Positions 46,108 to 54,814 of a stretch of 64,000 nt of DNA are shown here, in pieces. The notes under the pieces were generated by a model. That model searched no databases. It saw nothing but the letters and a program-made list of their open reading frames with translations, and was not told where the DNA came from. A program made the position numbers and the translations under genes. Source of the DNA: Brevibacterium epidermidis NBRC 14811 (GTDB lineage: Bacteria > Actinomycetota > Actinomycetes > Actinomycetales > Brevibacteriaceae); the NCBI RefSeq assembly GCF_001570805.1, contig NZ_BCSJ01000011.1, forward strand, positions 1 to 64,000, written 5' to 3'. Position 1 is the first letter of the stretch, and each line of letters opens with the position of its first letter.

Positions 46108-48687
46108 GTGAATGCGCTGCCCATCTCGCTCGATCAGAGCATCATCGACCAGATAGCTCTTGAGTTCGATCTGCGTCCTCAGAACAAAGAGGGCCTTCGT
46201 CAACTGATCTTCAACCTTACTGGCACCTTTGACCCGCAGACGCCAATGGTTCTGGATATGGCGACCGGGTCGGGGAAGACCTACCTCATGGCCGCTGCCG
46301 TGGAGTACTTCCGCCGGCAAGGGTTGAGGAACATTATGATCGTTACGCCGTCCCTCGTCGTTCAAGACAAAACAGTCCAGAACTTCAGGGAGGGCACGCG
46401 ACGATACGTCCATGGGTTTGACGTGGCGCCGTCGGTCGTGAGCCCGCAGGCGTACGACGAATGGCGTATGCGTCGAACAGCTCTGGCTCGGCATGATGCC
46501 GCAGACCCGTCGATGGTCTTCATCTTCAACGTGCACCAGCTCGTCGCACCCAAGAAGACTGCAAAGTCCAAGACCGGTACCGCCGAAGCGACTCGAACGA
46601 AGATCCGTAAATTCCAGGAAGACGCCGGGGAGCTCTACGAATACCTGACTGAGCTCGACGACCTGATCGTCATCGCTGACGAGTCGCATCTTTATGGCTC
46701 GTCTGCGAAGGCTTTCAACCAGGCGCTGAAGGACCTCAAGCCGGCAGCAACGATTGGTCTGACCGCTTCGGCAACCGAACAAGACAATGTCATCTACCAC
46801 TACCCGCTCTACCAAGCTATTAGCGACGGTCACGTGAAGTCGCCAGTGCTCGTATACCGGAAGTCGGGGTACAAGGGAGACCGAGCGGACGCTCGCCAGC
46901 TACGCGACGCACTCTCTCTACTGCGGAATAAAGAAGCTGCCTACGAGTCCTATGTTCAGGCCAACCCCGAAGGTCTGAGGACGAAGCCAGCACTGTTCGT
47001 GGTGTGTGCCAACGTGGAAGACGCGACCGCAACAGCCGAACTGCTGCGCGGTCCTGGTTATTGCAATAGTGACGAAGCCGTTCTACAGGTCGACAACGAA
47101 CACGACGATGAGCTGTCTCGCAAGCACCTCGACGAGCTGGACACACAGAACTCGCGCGTCCGAGTCGTGGTCTCGGTGGACAAGCTGAAGGAAGGCTGGG
47201 ACACCAAGCGGATTGCTGTGATGTGCACGCTTCGCGCAATGGCCTCAGACGTCCTTACCCAGCAGACGATGGGGCGTGGACTCCGGTTGCCCTTCGGAAA
47301 GCGGACAGGTATCGCAACGATTGATCAGCTCGATATTCTCGCGCACACATCGTTCGAGGAGCTTCTCAACGATGAGGACATTCTGCAGACGTTCGGGTTG
47401 GACGGGGCAGCGGAGGAGGACCTAACGGGAGCCGACCTTTTGCTTGCTGGGGGTACCGAGCGGCCTTTGGCATCCGGTGCGGCCGGTGATGATTCGCAGG
47501 TGGGAGATCCGTTGCAGGGGCAGCCGGACAGTGCGACCACCCAGCCGGTGCGACTCCATGCTGATGAGGATGCTCAACCCGAAGACGAGGTGGCAGGTGC
47601 TGAACCGACGGTTCAAGCGCACGAGCTCGAAGACGACGAAGAGATTGAAATTGTCGACGCTCCGACTCCTGTCGTCGTTGAGATCAATCCAGCATACGCA
47701 GGAACTACCTTCTTGTTCCCTTCATCCTCGATGGAGAAGGCGACGGAGCCGTACCAGCTCATCAAGCTCCGCAATGAAGACGTGAATGAAGCTGCGAAAC
47801 GAGTAACTGATTCGGGTGAAGTCCTGCATCGAAAGAAGCTAGTAGCTTCCAAAGACGACAACGCGATCAAGGCCGAGCGTATTGAGGACGCCAAGGTGGC
47901 CAGCGAGGAAGTCGACAAGGACAGCGTTGTCAAAGAGCTGACTCGGCGTGTGGTTGGGCTACAGCAAGTGACGCAGAGCAAGGCGAACGTCGCTCAGCTG
48001 AAGAACCGAATCATTCCCCAGTTCATGAAGGGCGTCTCATTCTCAGCTTGGACTGAGAAGGCAAAGGAGTCGGCCGTTACAGAGCTCGAGCGGTTGATCA
48101 TCGAGAAGGTCACAGAGCACCAGCGTAAGACTCAGACCGAGACTACTGTTCACCCCATTGAGTTGCCTATCGACGGGACGTTCACCCTCCCTGTCGGCGA
48201 AGAGGTGCTGGACTTGCTCAATGAAAATGAGCGGCAGAAGTTCCAGGCGTACAAGTACTACGGTGACTGGGGGAAGGGACTGTTTCCTGTCGCATCCTTC
48301 GACTCGTGGAGCGGCGAGTACCTCTTGGCCACGATGCTGAACTACTCCAGCGACATCAAGTGGTGGAAGCGTCTGTATCGACGTGAAGGCGCGTCCATCG
48401 CGTACACGACTCGAGACAACTACTATCCAGATTTCGTTGCGCTCGACACAGACGACGTCTATTGGATCATCGAGGGCAAAGCGGACAGCGGACGCGATGA
48501 CGAAGTGGTGGCGAAGAAGCGGGAAGCAGCTGAAGACCTCGTCAACCAGCTCATCAGCGAGCCGGATTTCGAAGACACTACGTGGGGCTACCTGATCGCA
48601 TACGAGTCGGATGTGCAGCAAGCTGACTCGTGGGCTGATCTGAAGACGTTGGCGCAGCCAACCGTTCGCGAGCGGTATGACGACTGA
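46108..48687 (+). CDS. res: Type III restriction endonuclease subunit (Res)
   Basis: The 859-aa subunit has an SF2 helicase core with Walker A ATGSGKT (52-58), a DESH box (191-194) and GLTASAT. QQTMGRGLRLPFG follows. After an acidic linker (about 480-530) a helical region leads to a PD-(D/E)xK nuclease: P774-D775-F and E789-G-K791. With Mod it cleaves DNA carrying two head-to-head unmodified sites. All motifs are intact, so the system looks active. The GTG at 46108 uses AAGGAGAT at 46091-46098 inside the end of mod. Confidence 0.93.
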   Translation: MNALPISLDQSIIDQIALEFDLRPQNKEGLRQLIFNLTGTFDPQTPMVLDMATGSGKTYLMAAAVEYFRRQGLRNIMIVTPSLVVQDKTVQNFREGTRRYVHGFDVAPSVVSPQAYDEWRMRRTALARHDAADPSMVFIFNVHQLVAPKKTAKSKTGTAEATRTKIRKFQEDAGELYEYLTELDDLIVIADESHLYGSSAKAFNQALKDLKPAATIGLTASATEQDNVIYHYPLYQAISDGHVKSPVLVYRKSGYKGDRADARQLRDALSLLRNKEAAYESYVQANPEGLRTKPALFVVCANVEDATATAELLRGPGYCNSDEAVLQVDNEHDDELSRKHLDELDTQNSRVRVVVSVDKLKEGWDTKRIAVMCTLRAMASDVLTQQTMGRGLRLPFGKRTGIATIDQLDILAHTSFEELLNDEDILQTFGLDGAAEEDLTGADLLLAGGTERPLASGAAGDDSQVGDPLQGQPDSATTQPVRLHADEDAQPEDEVAGAEPTVQAHELEDDEEIEIVDAPTPVVVEINPAYAGTTFLFPSSSMEKATEPYQLIKLRNEDVNEAAKRVTDSGEVLHRKKLVASKDDNAIKAERIEDAKVASEEVDKDSVVKELTRRVVGLQQVTQSKANVAQLKNRIIPQFMKGVSFSAWTEKAKESAVTELERLIIEKVTEHQRKTQTETTVHPIELPIDGTFTLPVGEEVLDLLNENERQKFQAYKYYGDWGKGLFPVASFDSWSGEYLLATMLNYSSDIKWWKRLYRREGASIAYTTRDNYYPDFVALDTDDVYWIIEGKADSGRDDEVVAKKREAAEDLVNQLISEPDFEDTTWGYLIAYESDVQQADSWADLKTLAQPTVRERYDD

Positions 48688-48830
48688 TCATCGTGCGTAG
48701 GGGAAGTGACGCATAAGTCTCTGTGACGTCTCTTGCTGGGTCACCAGTCGGAGTACACCAGCGTGATGATCTGCATCAGCGTAGTCACGTACAGGTCGTG
48801 TGTGAATGCCGTATTCGCTGAAACGCAAAA

Positions 48831-48851
48831 GGTGCCACATGTAGTGGCACC
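48831..48851. terminator. Hairpin after the restriction operon
   Basis: GGTGCCAC (48831-48838) pairs with GTGGCACC (48844-48851), preceded by AAAA. It separates res from the convergent small genes. Confidence 0.55.
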
Positions 48852-48874
48852 GATCGTCGCGGGACTGAGAGCTG

Positions 48875-49039
48875 TCAGTCAGTGGGCTCGAAGTCTTCCA
48901 TTGTCAATGGGCGCTGGGTCTCCTCGAACGCCAGGTGACCGTTAGTGCGCTTCAGCACGGAGACTCGATCGCTGCGGTTGAAGTCCTCGAGCATCTGCTC
49001 AGTCTCTGCACGTGTGAGGGGTTTGATCTCTAGTGACAT
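48875..49039 (-). CDS. Small unrecognised protein (54 aa)
   Basis: From an ATG at 49039 with AAGGACAG upstream, the frame encodes a highly charged 54-aa protein. One likely helix (PLTRAETEQMLEDFNRSDRVSV) and a C-terminal segment ETQRPLTMEDFEPTD are visible, with no membrane segment or cysteine. It lies 52 bp below the 114-aa gene on the same strand and is probably cotranscribed. Small acidic island proteins of this kind include antitoxins and anti-restriction proteins, but nothing here supports a specific call. Confidence 0.55.
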   Translation of the reverse strand: MSLEIKPLTRAETEQMLEDFNRSDRVSVLKRTNGHLAFEETQRPLTMEDFEPTD

Positions 49040-49091
49040 GGTGGTCTGTCCTTCAGTCGGTGATTGCTTGCACTGTCTACCGTGCCGGCGT

Positions 49092-49436
49092 TTACGCGGA
49101 CACAAGCTGAACGTCGATGTTGCCGAGAGCTCCTTCGTGCATGAGCTCTAGACGTACGGCTTCCTGCAGTAGCACTCCGGTGGGCAGCCCTGACCATGTG
49201 CGCAGTCGTGTAAACCCAGACCACGTACCAGACGGCACGAACCAGCCCTGCCACGCAGGTTCACGCACCTCAGCGTGAATCGCAGACACAAGCAGGTCAT
49301 CCCGTGCATGAGCGTACTTGTCGACGAACCGTGCGACGGCACGCTCCTGAACGTCGCAGAACCGTTCATGGTTCCGCTCGGCGACTGCCTTCAGTGCAGC
49401 GTGGTCGTTCTGATCAATGAGTACGTTTCGATACAT
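49092..49436 (-). CDS. Unrecognised 114-aa island protein
   Basis: The ATG at 49436 is preceded by GGAGGAG, a strong ribosome site. The 114-aa product is hydrophilic with an N-terminal helical region (ALKAVAERNHERFCDVQERAVARFVDKY) and Trp-rich middle (WQGWFVPSGTWSGFTRLRTWSG). No known domain is recognised. It is first in a two-gene unit with the 54-aa protein and is transcribed away from the relaxase, across a 750-bp region without genes that probably contains its promoter. Confidence 0.6.
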   Translation of the reverse strand: MYRNVLIDQNDHAALKAVAERNHERFCDVQERAVARFVDKYAHARDDLLVSAIHAEVREPAWQGWFVPSGTWSGFTRLRTWSGLPTGVLLQEAVRLELMHEGALGNIDVQLVSA

Positions 49437-49839
49437 GGCTGGCTCCTCCTGGTTGTCTGTCTTCTACCGTTGCTGCGCTCCACACAAGTGCAACTCGTCA
49501 GAACGGTAGACACCCTCGCAACATGAAGCTCGAGCGCGCACGTCGACAATGACGCGAGCGTGTCCACGTTACGTGGTGTTTGAGTCGCACACTCCCCAAG
49601 ACTTCAGGCCTGAGTTCGCTGTGCCTTGTTGAGCACGCTGATGTTGTTGCGTCATCGTGCCGCGGCGCTCGGTTGTGCACGCGTCTAGAAAACAGCAAAT
49701 GCCGCCAGCAGGAATAGTCCCCGCGGCGGCAAGTTTCGGCTGGCTGCAAATGCGTAGCTAGTCCGCACCCAATGCAGTCACTGACTCTCTACCTACTTGG
49801 TCGAGTCCATGTGACTCACTGCTGCACAACTAACAGCAG
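49437..49839. other. Gene-free region left of the G-free tract
   Basis: No convincing gene is present. It contains small palindromes (CCACG/CGTGG at 49563-49575) and a TGCCGCC/GGCGGCA hairpin near 49697-49730. The last part is a mixed-composition stretch that leads into the G-free tract. It probably holds the promoter of the minus-strand small genes. The 83-codon frame at 49498-49749 has no ribosome site and no protein-like composition. Confidence 0.4.
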
Positions 49840-50066
49840 TCCACATACTAAACCTAATCTAACCTCTACAACTACTTCATTATCTTACATACATTCCATT
49901 TCAATACACTCCTAAATAATCACTCATTCTCTACATAAACACTTAATCTACACACTCCAAATAACTCATTCCCTACTCCCCTATTTACTTAAATACACCC
50001 CTTCAACATCTACTCAAACTACCTATTCAACTAAACACTCATTACTACCCTTTATTTTATACACAC
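49840..50066. other. 227-nt tract with no G on the + strand
   Basis: Not one G occurs on the + strand from 49840 to 50066; the composition is about one third C and two thirds A plus T, against roughly 60% GC around it. It has no ORF of note. Two diverged copies of a 46-nt unit start at 49906 and 49952 (ACACTCC..AAATAA..ACTCATT), and ACTCATT recurs at 50037. It ends 123 bp before the relaxase start. A C-rich, G-free, unstructured RNA is what transcription termination factor Rho loads on; the DNA could also be a single-strand landing zone near oriT. Confidence 0.7.
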
Positions 50067-50189
50067 GCTATCACTTGCTCCGCAAGATGCTCCCGTGCCC
50101 GGCTTGTGTGTGCCAAATGCGCCTCCACGGTGTCTGACGAGACAACTCCTCGGCACGGTGTCAGAGGAGAAGCATCTAGGAGGAGCAAC
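50067..50189. other. Possible oriT region upstream of the relaxase gene
   Basis: This stretch holds the hairpin CTTGC-TCC-GCAAG (50074-50086), TGTCT/AGACA (50131-50144), a 9-bp direct repeat CACGGTGTC (50126-50134 and 50154-50162), and AGATGCT/AGCATCT arms at 50085 and 50171. MobF origins usually lie next to the relaxase gene and combine such repeats with a nick site. No known nic sequence is recognised, so the call rests on position and repeats. The relaxase ribosome site AGGAGGAG is at 50178-50185. Confidence 0.3.
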
Positions 50190-53100
50190 GTGTCTACATC
50201 AATCCAAGCAATCAAGGCCGGCGACGCACGAGGCCTTGCTGAGTACTACGCCAAGAAGGCGGGGGAGCTGGCCAAGGAAATGGCAGCTGAACCCGAAAAC
50301 CAGGACCTTAGTCCTGAAGAGCTCATCGTGGCGGCGCGCGTCAAGATCGCTCGCGATGTCGCACGAGCGGAGGGCGCAGATCCCGATCAGGCCGAGGCCA
50401 AGGAGAGGGAATTGATCCGCAAGAGTCGTGTCGAAGGAACCGCAAGTTACTACGGGCCGAAGGCACTCGAAGGTGACGATCGACGGGAATGGATCCGGGG
50501 CTCACGCGTCGGCCAGGAGGTCAAGCAGGAGGACGTCGAGAAGCTCTTGATGGGGGAGGGAGCCGACGGTAAGCGGCTCGATGATCCGCGTGTACAGACG
50601 ATCAAGAAGGCAGCGCGACTAGCCGGGTTCGAGGGCGAACTCGACGCGAAATCGATCACTGCGTTGCGGGAAGGTGTGCACCCAGAGACGGGTGAAGTAC
50701 TCGAAGGGGTGGCCGCAGAGTTTGTGCAGAAGGCGTGGGCGGTCGAGGATCGAAAGAAGGCGGACGTCACGGGCGCAGACCTCACCTTCTCCGCCCCGAA
50801 GGGAGTCTCCTTGCTTGCGGCATTCGGTGATGAGTCGACCGCTGAAGCAGTCATCGAAGCTCACAACGACGCAGTCGCCAGGACCCTCAAGTGGGCTGAG
50901 GACAACGGCCATGTGGTAGCTCGGCGCCGAGTTGACGGCGAGATTGAGCGACAGGCGGGGACGTTCACCGACGTCGTCCGAATCACCGAGATGACCTCTC
51001 GTGAGGGCGACCCTCAGCTGCATAGCCACACGGTCGTCTCGGCATATGTCGCGGCCGAAGATGGACGGCAGTCCGCTTTGGAAATGCCCGTGCTCTATGG
51101 CGGCTCGGCTGCTCTGGACGCGGTGTACCGCCGCACGCTTTCCGAAAACATGAAGCAACGCATTCAGGTCGGGTTGGTCCCCGATGAACAGGGGAAGCTG
51201 AGCGTTGTTCCTGGCATCGACCCGAGCCTGATCGAGAAGTACAGCAAGCGTCGGCAGCAGATCAACGAGTCTTTGGAGGAGCGCACGCGGGAGCGTGAGC
51301 GGCTAGAGAAAGTCATGGGTGGATCTCGTCAGCTGTACGAAGATGCCTACGCAGCAAAGGAGCGCGACCAGATCCTCACCCCGGATCAGGAGCGCCGCGC
51401 TGAGATCTACAAGAGCTGGTTGGAATCAGGAACGACCCCTGCCGCTGCCGCTCTGGCTACACGCAGCACTAAGGCTGAGGAGTCGGAGGTTTCCGCGCGT
51501 GAGCGTTGGTCTCAGGACCCCGATTCGCCTGACGGCGACGCATTGCTCAAGGCGGCCCAGAAGGCTCAGAAGAGTCATGAGCAGACGGTGGAACAACCGC
51601 AGTGGAGCGCAGACGAGGAGCAGAAATTCCACGAGCAGCTGTCCGAGGTTCTGACGCGTGACGCGGCGAGCTTCTCCGCAAAGGAAGCTTGGGCAGCGGC
51701 AATCCATCTCGCGCCGGAGGGCCTCGACGACGAGGAACTCAAGAGCACCATTGGCCGCTACCTCGAGTCCAGGGCACTGGTCATTGGCGACAAGCTGCAG
51801 CAGGATCTCAGCGACATCTGGGTCGACAAGACGAAACGGTTCACCACCGAGGAGGTCGTCCAAGAGGTCAAGCAGATGGTTGAGCGCGGCAAGAAGATGG
51901 AAGCCGAGAAGGTCCGTGTCGATGAAGAGGTCGACCTCAATGAGGCGGCGCAAATGGCGGAGAGCTACAACCTCAGTGAGGATCAAGAGCAACTCTTCGC
52001 CGCGTACCTGACCGGGCAGCGCCTAACGATGACAGAGGGTCCTGCAGGTTCCGGCAAGAGCTGGGTCCTGGGCTTGATCAGTGAGCACGCACGGACGCAG
52101 CAAGGGATGTCGGTGACAGTCCTCTCAACCAAGGCGGACCTCGCTGCAGAGCTGGCTGCTGAGATCGGCGCGGACCGTGGAATGAGCCTGACGAAGGCAA
52201 CCATGCGTTCGGAGGAAGTCGGCGCGAAGGGTGCCTTCGAAGCCGGCTACTGGGCCCAAGGCCTGAGCGATGAACAGGCGGAAGAGTTCTTCGAGATCAA
52301 GGCATGGATGCGCGAGGCAAGCTCAGAACGGGATCGCGAGAGAGCCGAGAAGGCAATGAATGAGTGGGCTGAAGACCTGCCAGATATGGATGAAGCCCAG
52401 AAGCTCAAGGCCAAGCGCGACATCGTTGAGAACGTCGACAAAGCAGCCGAGTTCGTAGGAGCTGGCGGCGTACGCCAAACCGCATACGCGCAGCGCCAGA
52501 AGCTCATTGAGCAGACGGAAAGGAACCCCAACGCGTACGCCAAGATCGACGATGAGAAGCCACAACTCTTCATCGTCGACGAGGCAGCCATGTCGAACAA
52601 CGAGACGCTTGGTCGCTTGGTCGAGTACGCCGAGGAGCGCGACAACATCCAGGTGGTGACTGTCGGCGACAGCGCGCAGCTCGCGGGCATCGGGCGTGCA
52701 AATGGCTACCGCGAAATGGTGGATGCCATCGAACCTGTGGAGCTCGCTGAGACCCGCCGTGCGAAGGCCGAATGGGAGCGCAACGCGCAGCTCGAAATGC
52801 GCAGTCTTGAGTACGACGAAACGTCCGAGGAAGTTCACGAGCAAGCACTCGGCCTGGTGAACAAGTACGACGACGAGGGCCGCATCGACCACGTCGGTGA
52901 AGAGCATGTGGAACAGGCGATCAAGGACGGCAAAGTCTCCGCCTCCATGGCTCGACCTGACCTTAGTCTTGCGTCTGAGCAGGCTGCAGATTGGTACATG
53001 GACCAGCAAGCCAATGAGGACGAAACCAGCCTCGTTCTGACTCCCACCAAGCGTATGCAGGCGGATGTTGCCGCGGAGATCCAGCAGCGGCGCATCGCCG

Positions 53101-53810
53101 ATCCAGCCGACGAGCGAATGACTGAGGACGCTCGAAAGGCTGTTCTGCGTCTGGACGAGCAGCTGTCTCAGGAAGTACAGGTTGGCGAGCCTGTGATGGT
53201 CCGCGAGAACATGTCGAAGAAGGGGCTCCGGAACGGCATGACGGGCGAGGTCGTGCGCGTCGGACCTAAGGGCGGCGTGAAGATCGAAGTGACTGACGAG
53301 CGAGGAAAGAAGTTCACCCGCAACCTGAGCCAGAAAGAACTGGACAAGGGGATGCTCGCTCTCGGCTATACGAGCACGTCCCACAAAGCACAGGGCGCAA
53401 CCGTCGATAGGGCACTGTACGTACACGACACCGAGTCGGAGTTCGCCGACCGGCACATGGTGTACCCCAGCATGACACGAGGTCGCGACGAGAACCGGGT
53501 CTTGATTGTCGGCGGCAAACGCGAGGAAGGTCTCGATTCTCTGGCTACGTCAATGCACCGTTCCGACTCCTCGTCGATGCTGCAGACGATAAACAAGCCA
53601 ATCTCTGAGGAAGAGCTTGCGTCCGCGTCTAAGCGCTTCCCGTCGGCAGACCGCAGTGAGCTGGAAGATCTGGTTCGTGAGCAGCGCGCAGCGGAGGCAC
53701 GCCGAGAGATGGCTGAGCGGCAGGCGCGTAGGAATGAGCGCCGTACGGTGCAGCAAGACCTGGCGGCTGAGCGAATGAAGGCACGTCGTGGCGTGTCAAT
53801 GGCCGCGTAA
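50190..53810 (+). CDS. MobF-family relaxase-helicase (TraA/TrwC-like)
   Basis: The 1206-aa protein joins an HUH relaxase to a RecD-like helicase. Candidate nicking tyrosines are Y19-Y20 and Y87-Y88, separated by about 60 helical residues. The metal site reads EMTSREGDPQLHSH with H278 and H280, but the usual third His is Glu267. The helicase part has Walker A GPAGSGKS (617-624), DEAAMSN (D797-E798) and GYTSTSHKAQGAT. It nicks oriT, stays bound to the strand and unwinds it for transfer. The GTG at 50190 has AGGAGGAG four bases upstream; the frame back to 50106 lacks one. It is full-length and not interrupted by the IS 52 bp downstream. Confidence 0.9.
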   Translation: MSTSIQAIKAGDARGLAEYYAKKAGELAKEMAAEPENQDLSPEELIVAARVKIARDVARAEGADPDQAEAKERELIRKSRVEGTASYYGPKALEGDDRREWIRGSRVGQEVKQEDVEKLLMGEGADGKRLDDPRVQTIKKAARLAGFEGELDAKSITALREGVHPETGEVLEGVAAEFVQKAWAVEDRKKADVTGADLTFSAPKGVSLLAAFGDESTAEAVIEAHNDAVARTLKWAEDNGHVVARRRVDGEIERQAGTFTDVVRITEMTSREGDPQLHSHTVVSAYVAAEDGRQSALEMPVLYGGSAALDAVYRRTLSENMKQRIQVGLVPDEQGKLSVVPGIDPSLIEKYSKRRQQINESLEERTRERERLEKVMGGSRQLYEDAYAAKERDQILTPDQERRAEIYKSWLESGTTPAAAALATRSTKAEESEVSARERWSQDPDSPDGDALLKAAQKAQKSHEQTVEQPQWSADEEQKFHEQLSEVLTRDAASFSAKEAWAAAIHLAPEGLDDEELKSTIGRYLESRALVIGDKLQQDLSDIWVDKTKRFTTEEVVQEVKQMVERGKKMEAEKVRVDEEVDLNEAAQMAESYNLSEDQEQLFAAYLTGQRLTMTEGPAGSGKSWVLGLISEHARTQQGMSVTVLSTKADLAAELAAEIGADRGMSLTKATMRSEEVGAKGAFEAGYWAQGLSDEQAEEFFEIKAWMREASSERDRERAEKAMNEWAEDLPDMDEAQKLKAKRDIVENVDKAAEFVGAGGVRQTAYAQRQKLIEQTERNPNAYAKIDDEKPQLFIVDEAAMSNNETLGRLVEYAEERDNIQVVTVGDSAQLAGIGRANGYREMVDAIEPVELAETRRAKAEWERNAQLEMRSLEYDETSEEVHEQALGLVNKYDDEGRIDHVGEEHVEQAIKDGKVSASMARPDLSLASEQAADWYMDQQANEDETSLVLTPTKRMQADVAAEIQQRRIADPADERMTEDARKAVLRLDEQLSQEVQVGEPVMVRENMSKKGLRNGMTGEVVRVGPKGGVKIEVTDERGKKFTRNLSQKELDKGMLALGYTSTSHKAQGATVDRALYVHDTESEFADRHMVYPSMTRGRDENRVLIVGGKREEGLDSLATSMHRSDSSSMLQTINKPISEEELASASKRFPSADRSELEDLVREQRAAEARREMAERQARRNERRTVQQDLAAERMKARRGVSMAA

Positions 53811-53862
53811 TGCTGTCAGGTGGCCGAGACCGTCTCAGCGCCTCTCTGAGTGCTTCGCTCTA

Positions 53863-53879
53863 GGGCGCGTTGATCAAGT
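53863..53879. repeat. Left terminal inverted repeat of the IS element
   Basis: GGGCGCGTTGATCAAGT, preceded by target TA. Its reverse complement differs from the right repeat at one position. Confidence 0.8.
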
Positions 53880-53911
53880 GGTGTCGTGTTCGTGCGGGCG
53901 AGTCTTGGGTG

Positions 53912-54814
53912 GTGGCGCGACGCGAGATCTCGGACGAGGTGTGGGCTGTGATGGAGCTGTTGATGCCGACGGCGTCGGGGCGTTCTCGGCCGTGGTCGGA
54001 TCACCGGCTCGCGGTCGAGGGGATGGCGTGGAAATACCGCACGGGTGCGCCTTGGCGGGATGTGCCGGAGCGGTTCGGGAAGTGGAACTCGATCTACAAG
54101 CGGTTTGCCCGGTGGTCTGAGGATGGCACCTGGGAGAAGCTGCTGGCTGAGGTGCAGAAGCAGGCAGACGCGGCCGGGAAGGTCGACTGGGTTGTGTCGA
54201 TCGATTCCACGATCGCGCGCGTGCATCAGCACGGCGCGACACTGAAGCGGGACGAGGGGGCTCTCTCGAATCACAAGGATCCGTGGATCGAACCGCCTGA
54301 CCACGCTATTGGGCGCTCTCGTGGCGGGTTGACCACCAAGCTGCATCTCGTCGCCGATGGGCGCGGCAGGCCGCTGGGGATGGTGATCACGGGAGGGAAC
54401 GTCAACGACACCACGATGATGACCGCCGTGCTCGAGGACATCTGCGTCCCTCGCGCCGGCAAGGGCAGGCCTCGAACCCGGCCGGAGCGTGTCCTCGCGG
54501 ACAAGGGCTATCCGTCGAAGGCGAACCGAGCATGGCTGCGCGCCCGGGGCATCGCCGCCACGATCCCCGAACGCGACGACCAGATCGCTCACCGCCGCAG
54601 GAAGCCTGGCCGCCCCATCGACTTCGGCCACCAGCAGCAAGAACGCTACAAGGGTCGCAACGTCGTCGAGCGGTGCTTCAAACGCCTCAAGCAGTGGCGC
54701 GGGATCGCGATGCGCTCAGACAAGCTGGCCCGCAACTACCGCGCCGGCATCAGCCTCGCTACCACGCTGATCTGGATCAAGACCGAGGTCATTAGCCTGC
54801 CAAGCGGGTGGTAG
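53912..54814 (+). CDS. IS5-family (IS427-like) transposase
   Basis: The 300-aa DDE transposase has an N-terminal DUF4096-like DNA-binding part (EISDEVWAVMELLMP...WKYRTGAPWRDVPERFGKW). Catalytic Asp residues lie in SIDSTIARVHQHG and VNDTTMM, and the C-terminal signature is Y-x2-R-x3-E-x6-K (YKGRNVVERCFKRLK). It is a single uninterrupted frame, whereas many IS427 members need a frameshift. The GTG at 53912 gives the usual N-terminus; TTG or GTG codons upstream are alternatives. The last 23 bp overlap the convergent hydrolase gene. The gene appears intact. Confidence 0.9.
   Translation: MARREISDEVWAVMELLMPTASGRSRPWSDHRLAVEGMAWKYRTGAPWRDVPERFGKWNSIYKRFARWSEDGTWEKLLAEVQKQADAAGKVDWVVSIDSTIARVHQHGATLKRDEGALSNHKDPWIEPPDHAIGRSRGGLTTKLHLVADGRGRPLGMVITGGNVNDTTMMTAVLEDICVPRAGKGRPRTRPERVLADKGYPSKANRAWLRARGIAATIPERDDQIAHRRRKPGRPIDFGHQQQERYKGRNVVERCFKRLKQWRGIAMRSDKLARNYRAGISLATTLIWIKTEVISLPSGW

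Noticed and set aside
49498..49749. 83-codon minus-strand frame in the gene-free region
   Set aside because: No ribosome site, low-complexity composition, and no support from context.
53750..53870. IS insertion truncating the relaxase gene
   Set aside because: The relaxase stop at 53808-53810 precedes the IS by 52 bp and all helicase motifs are complete.
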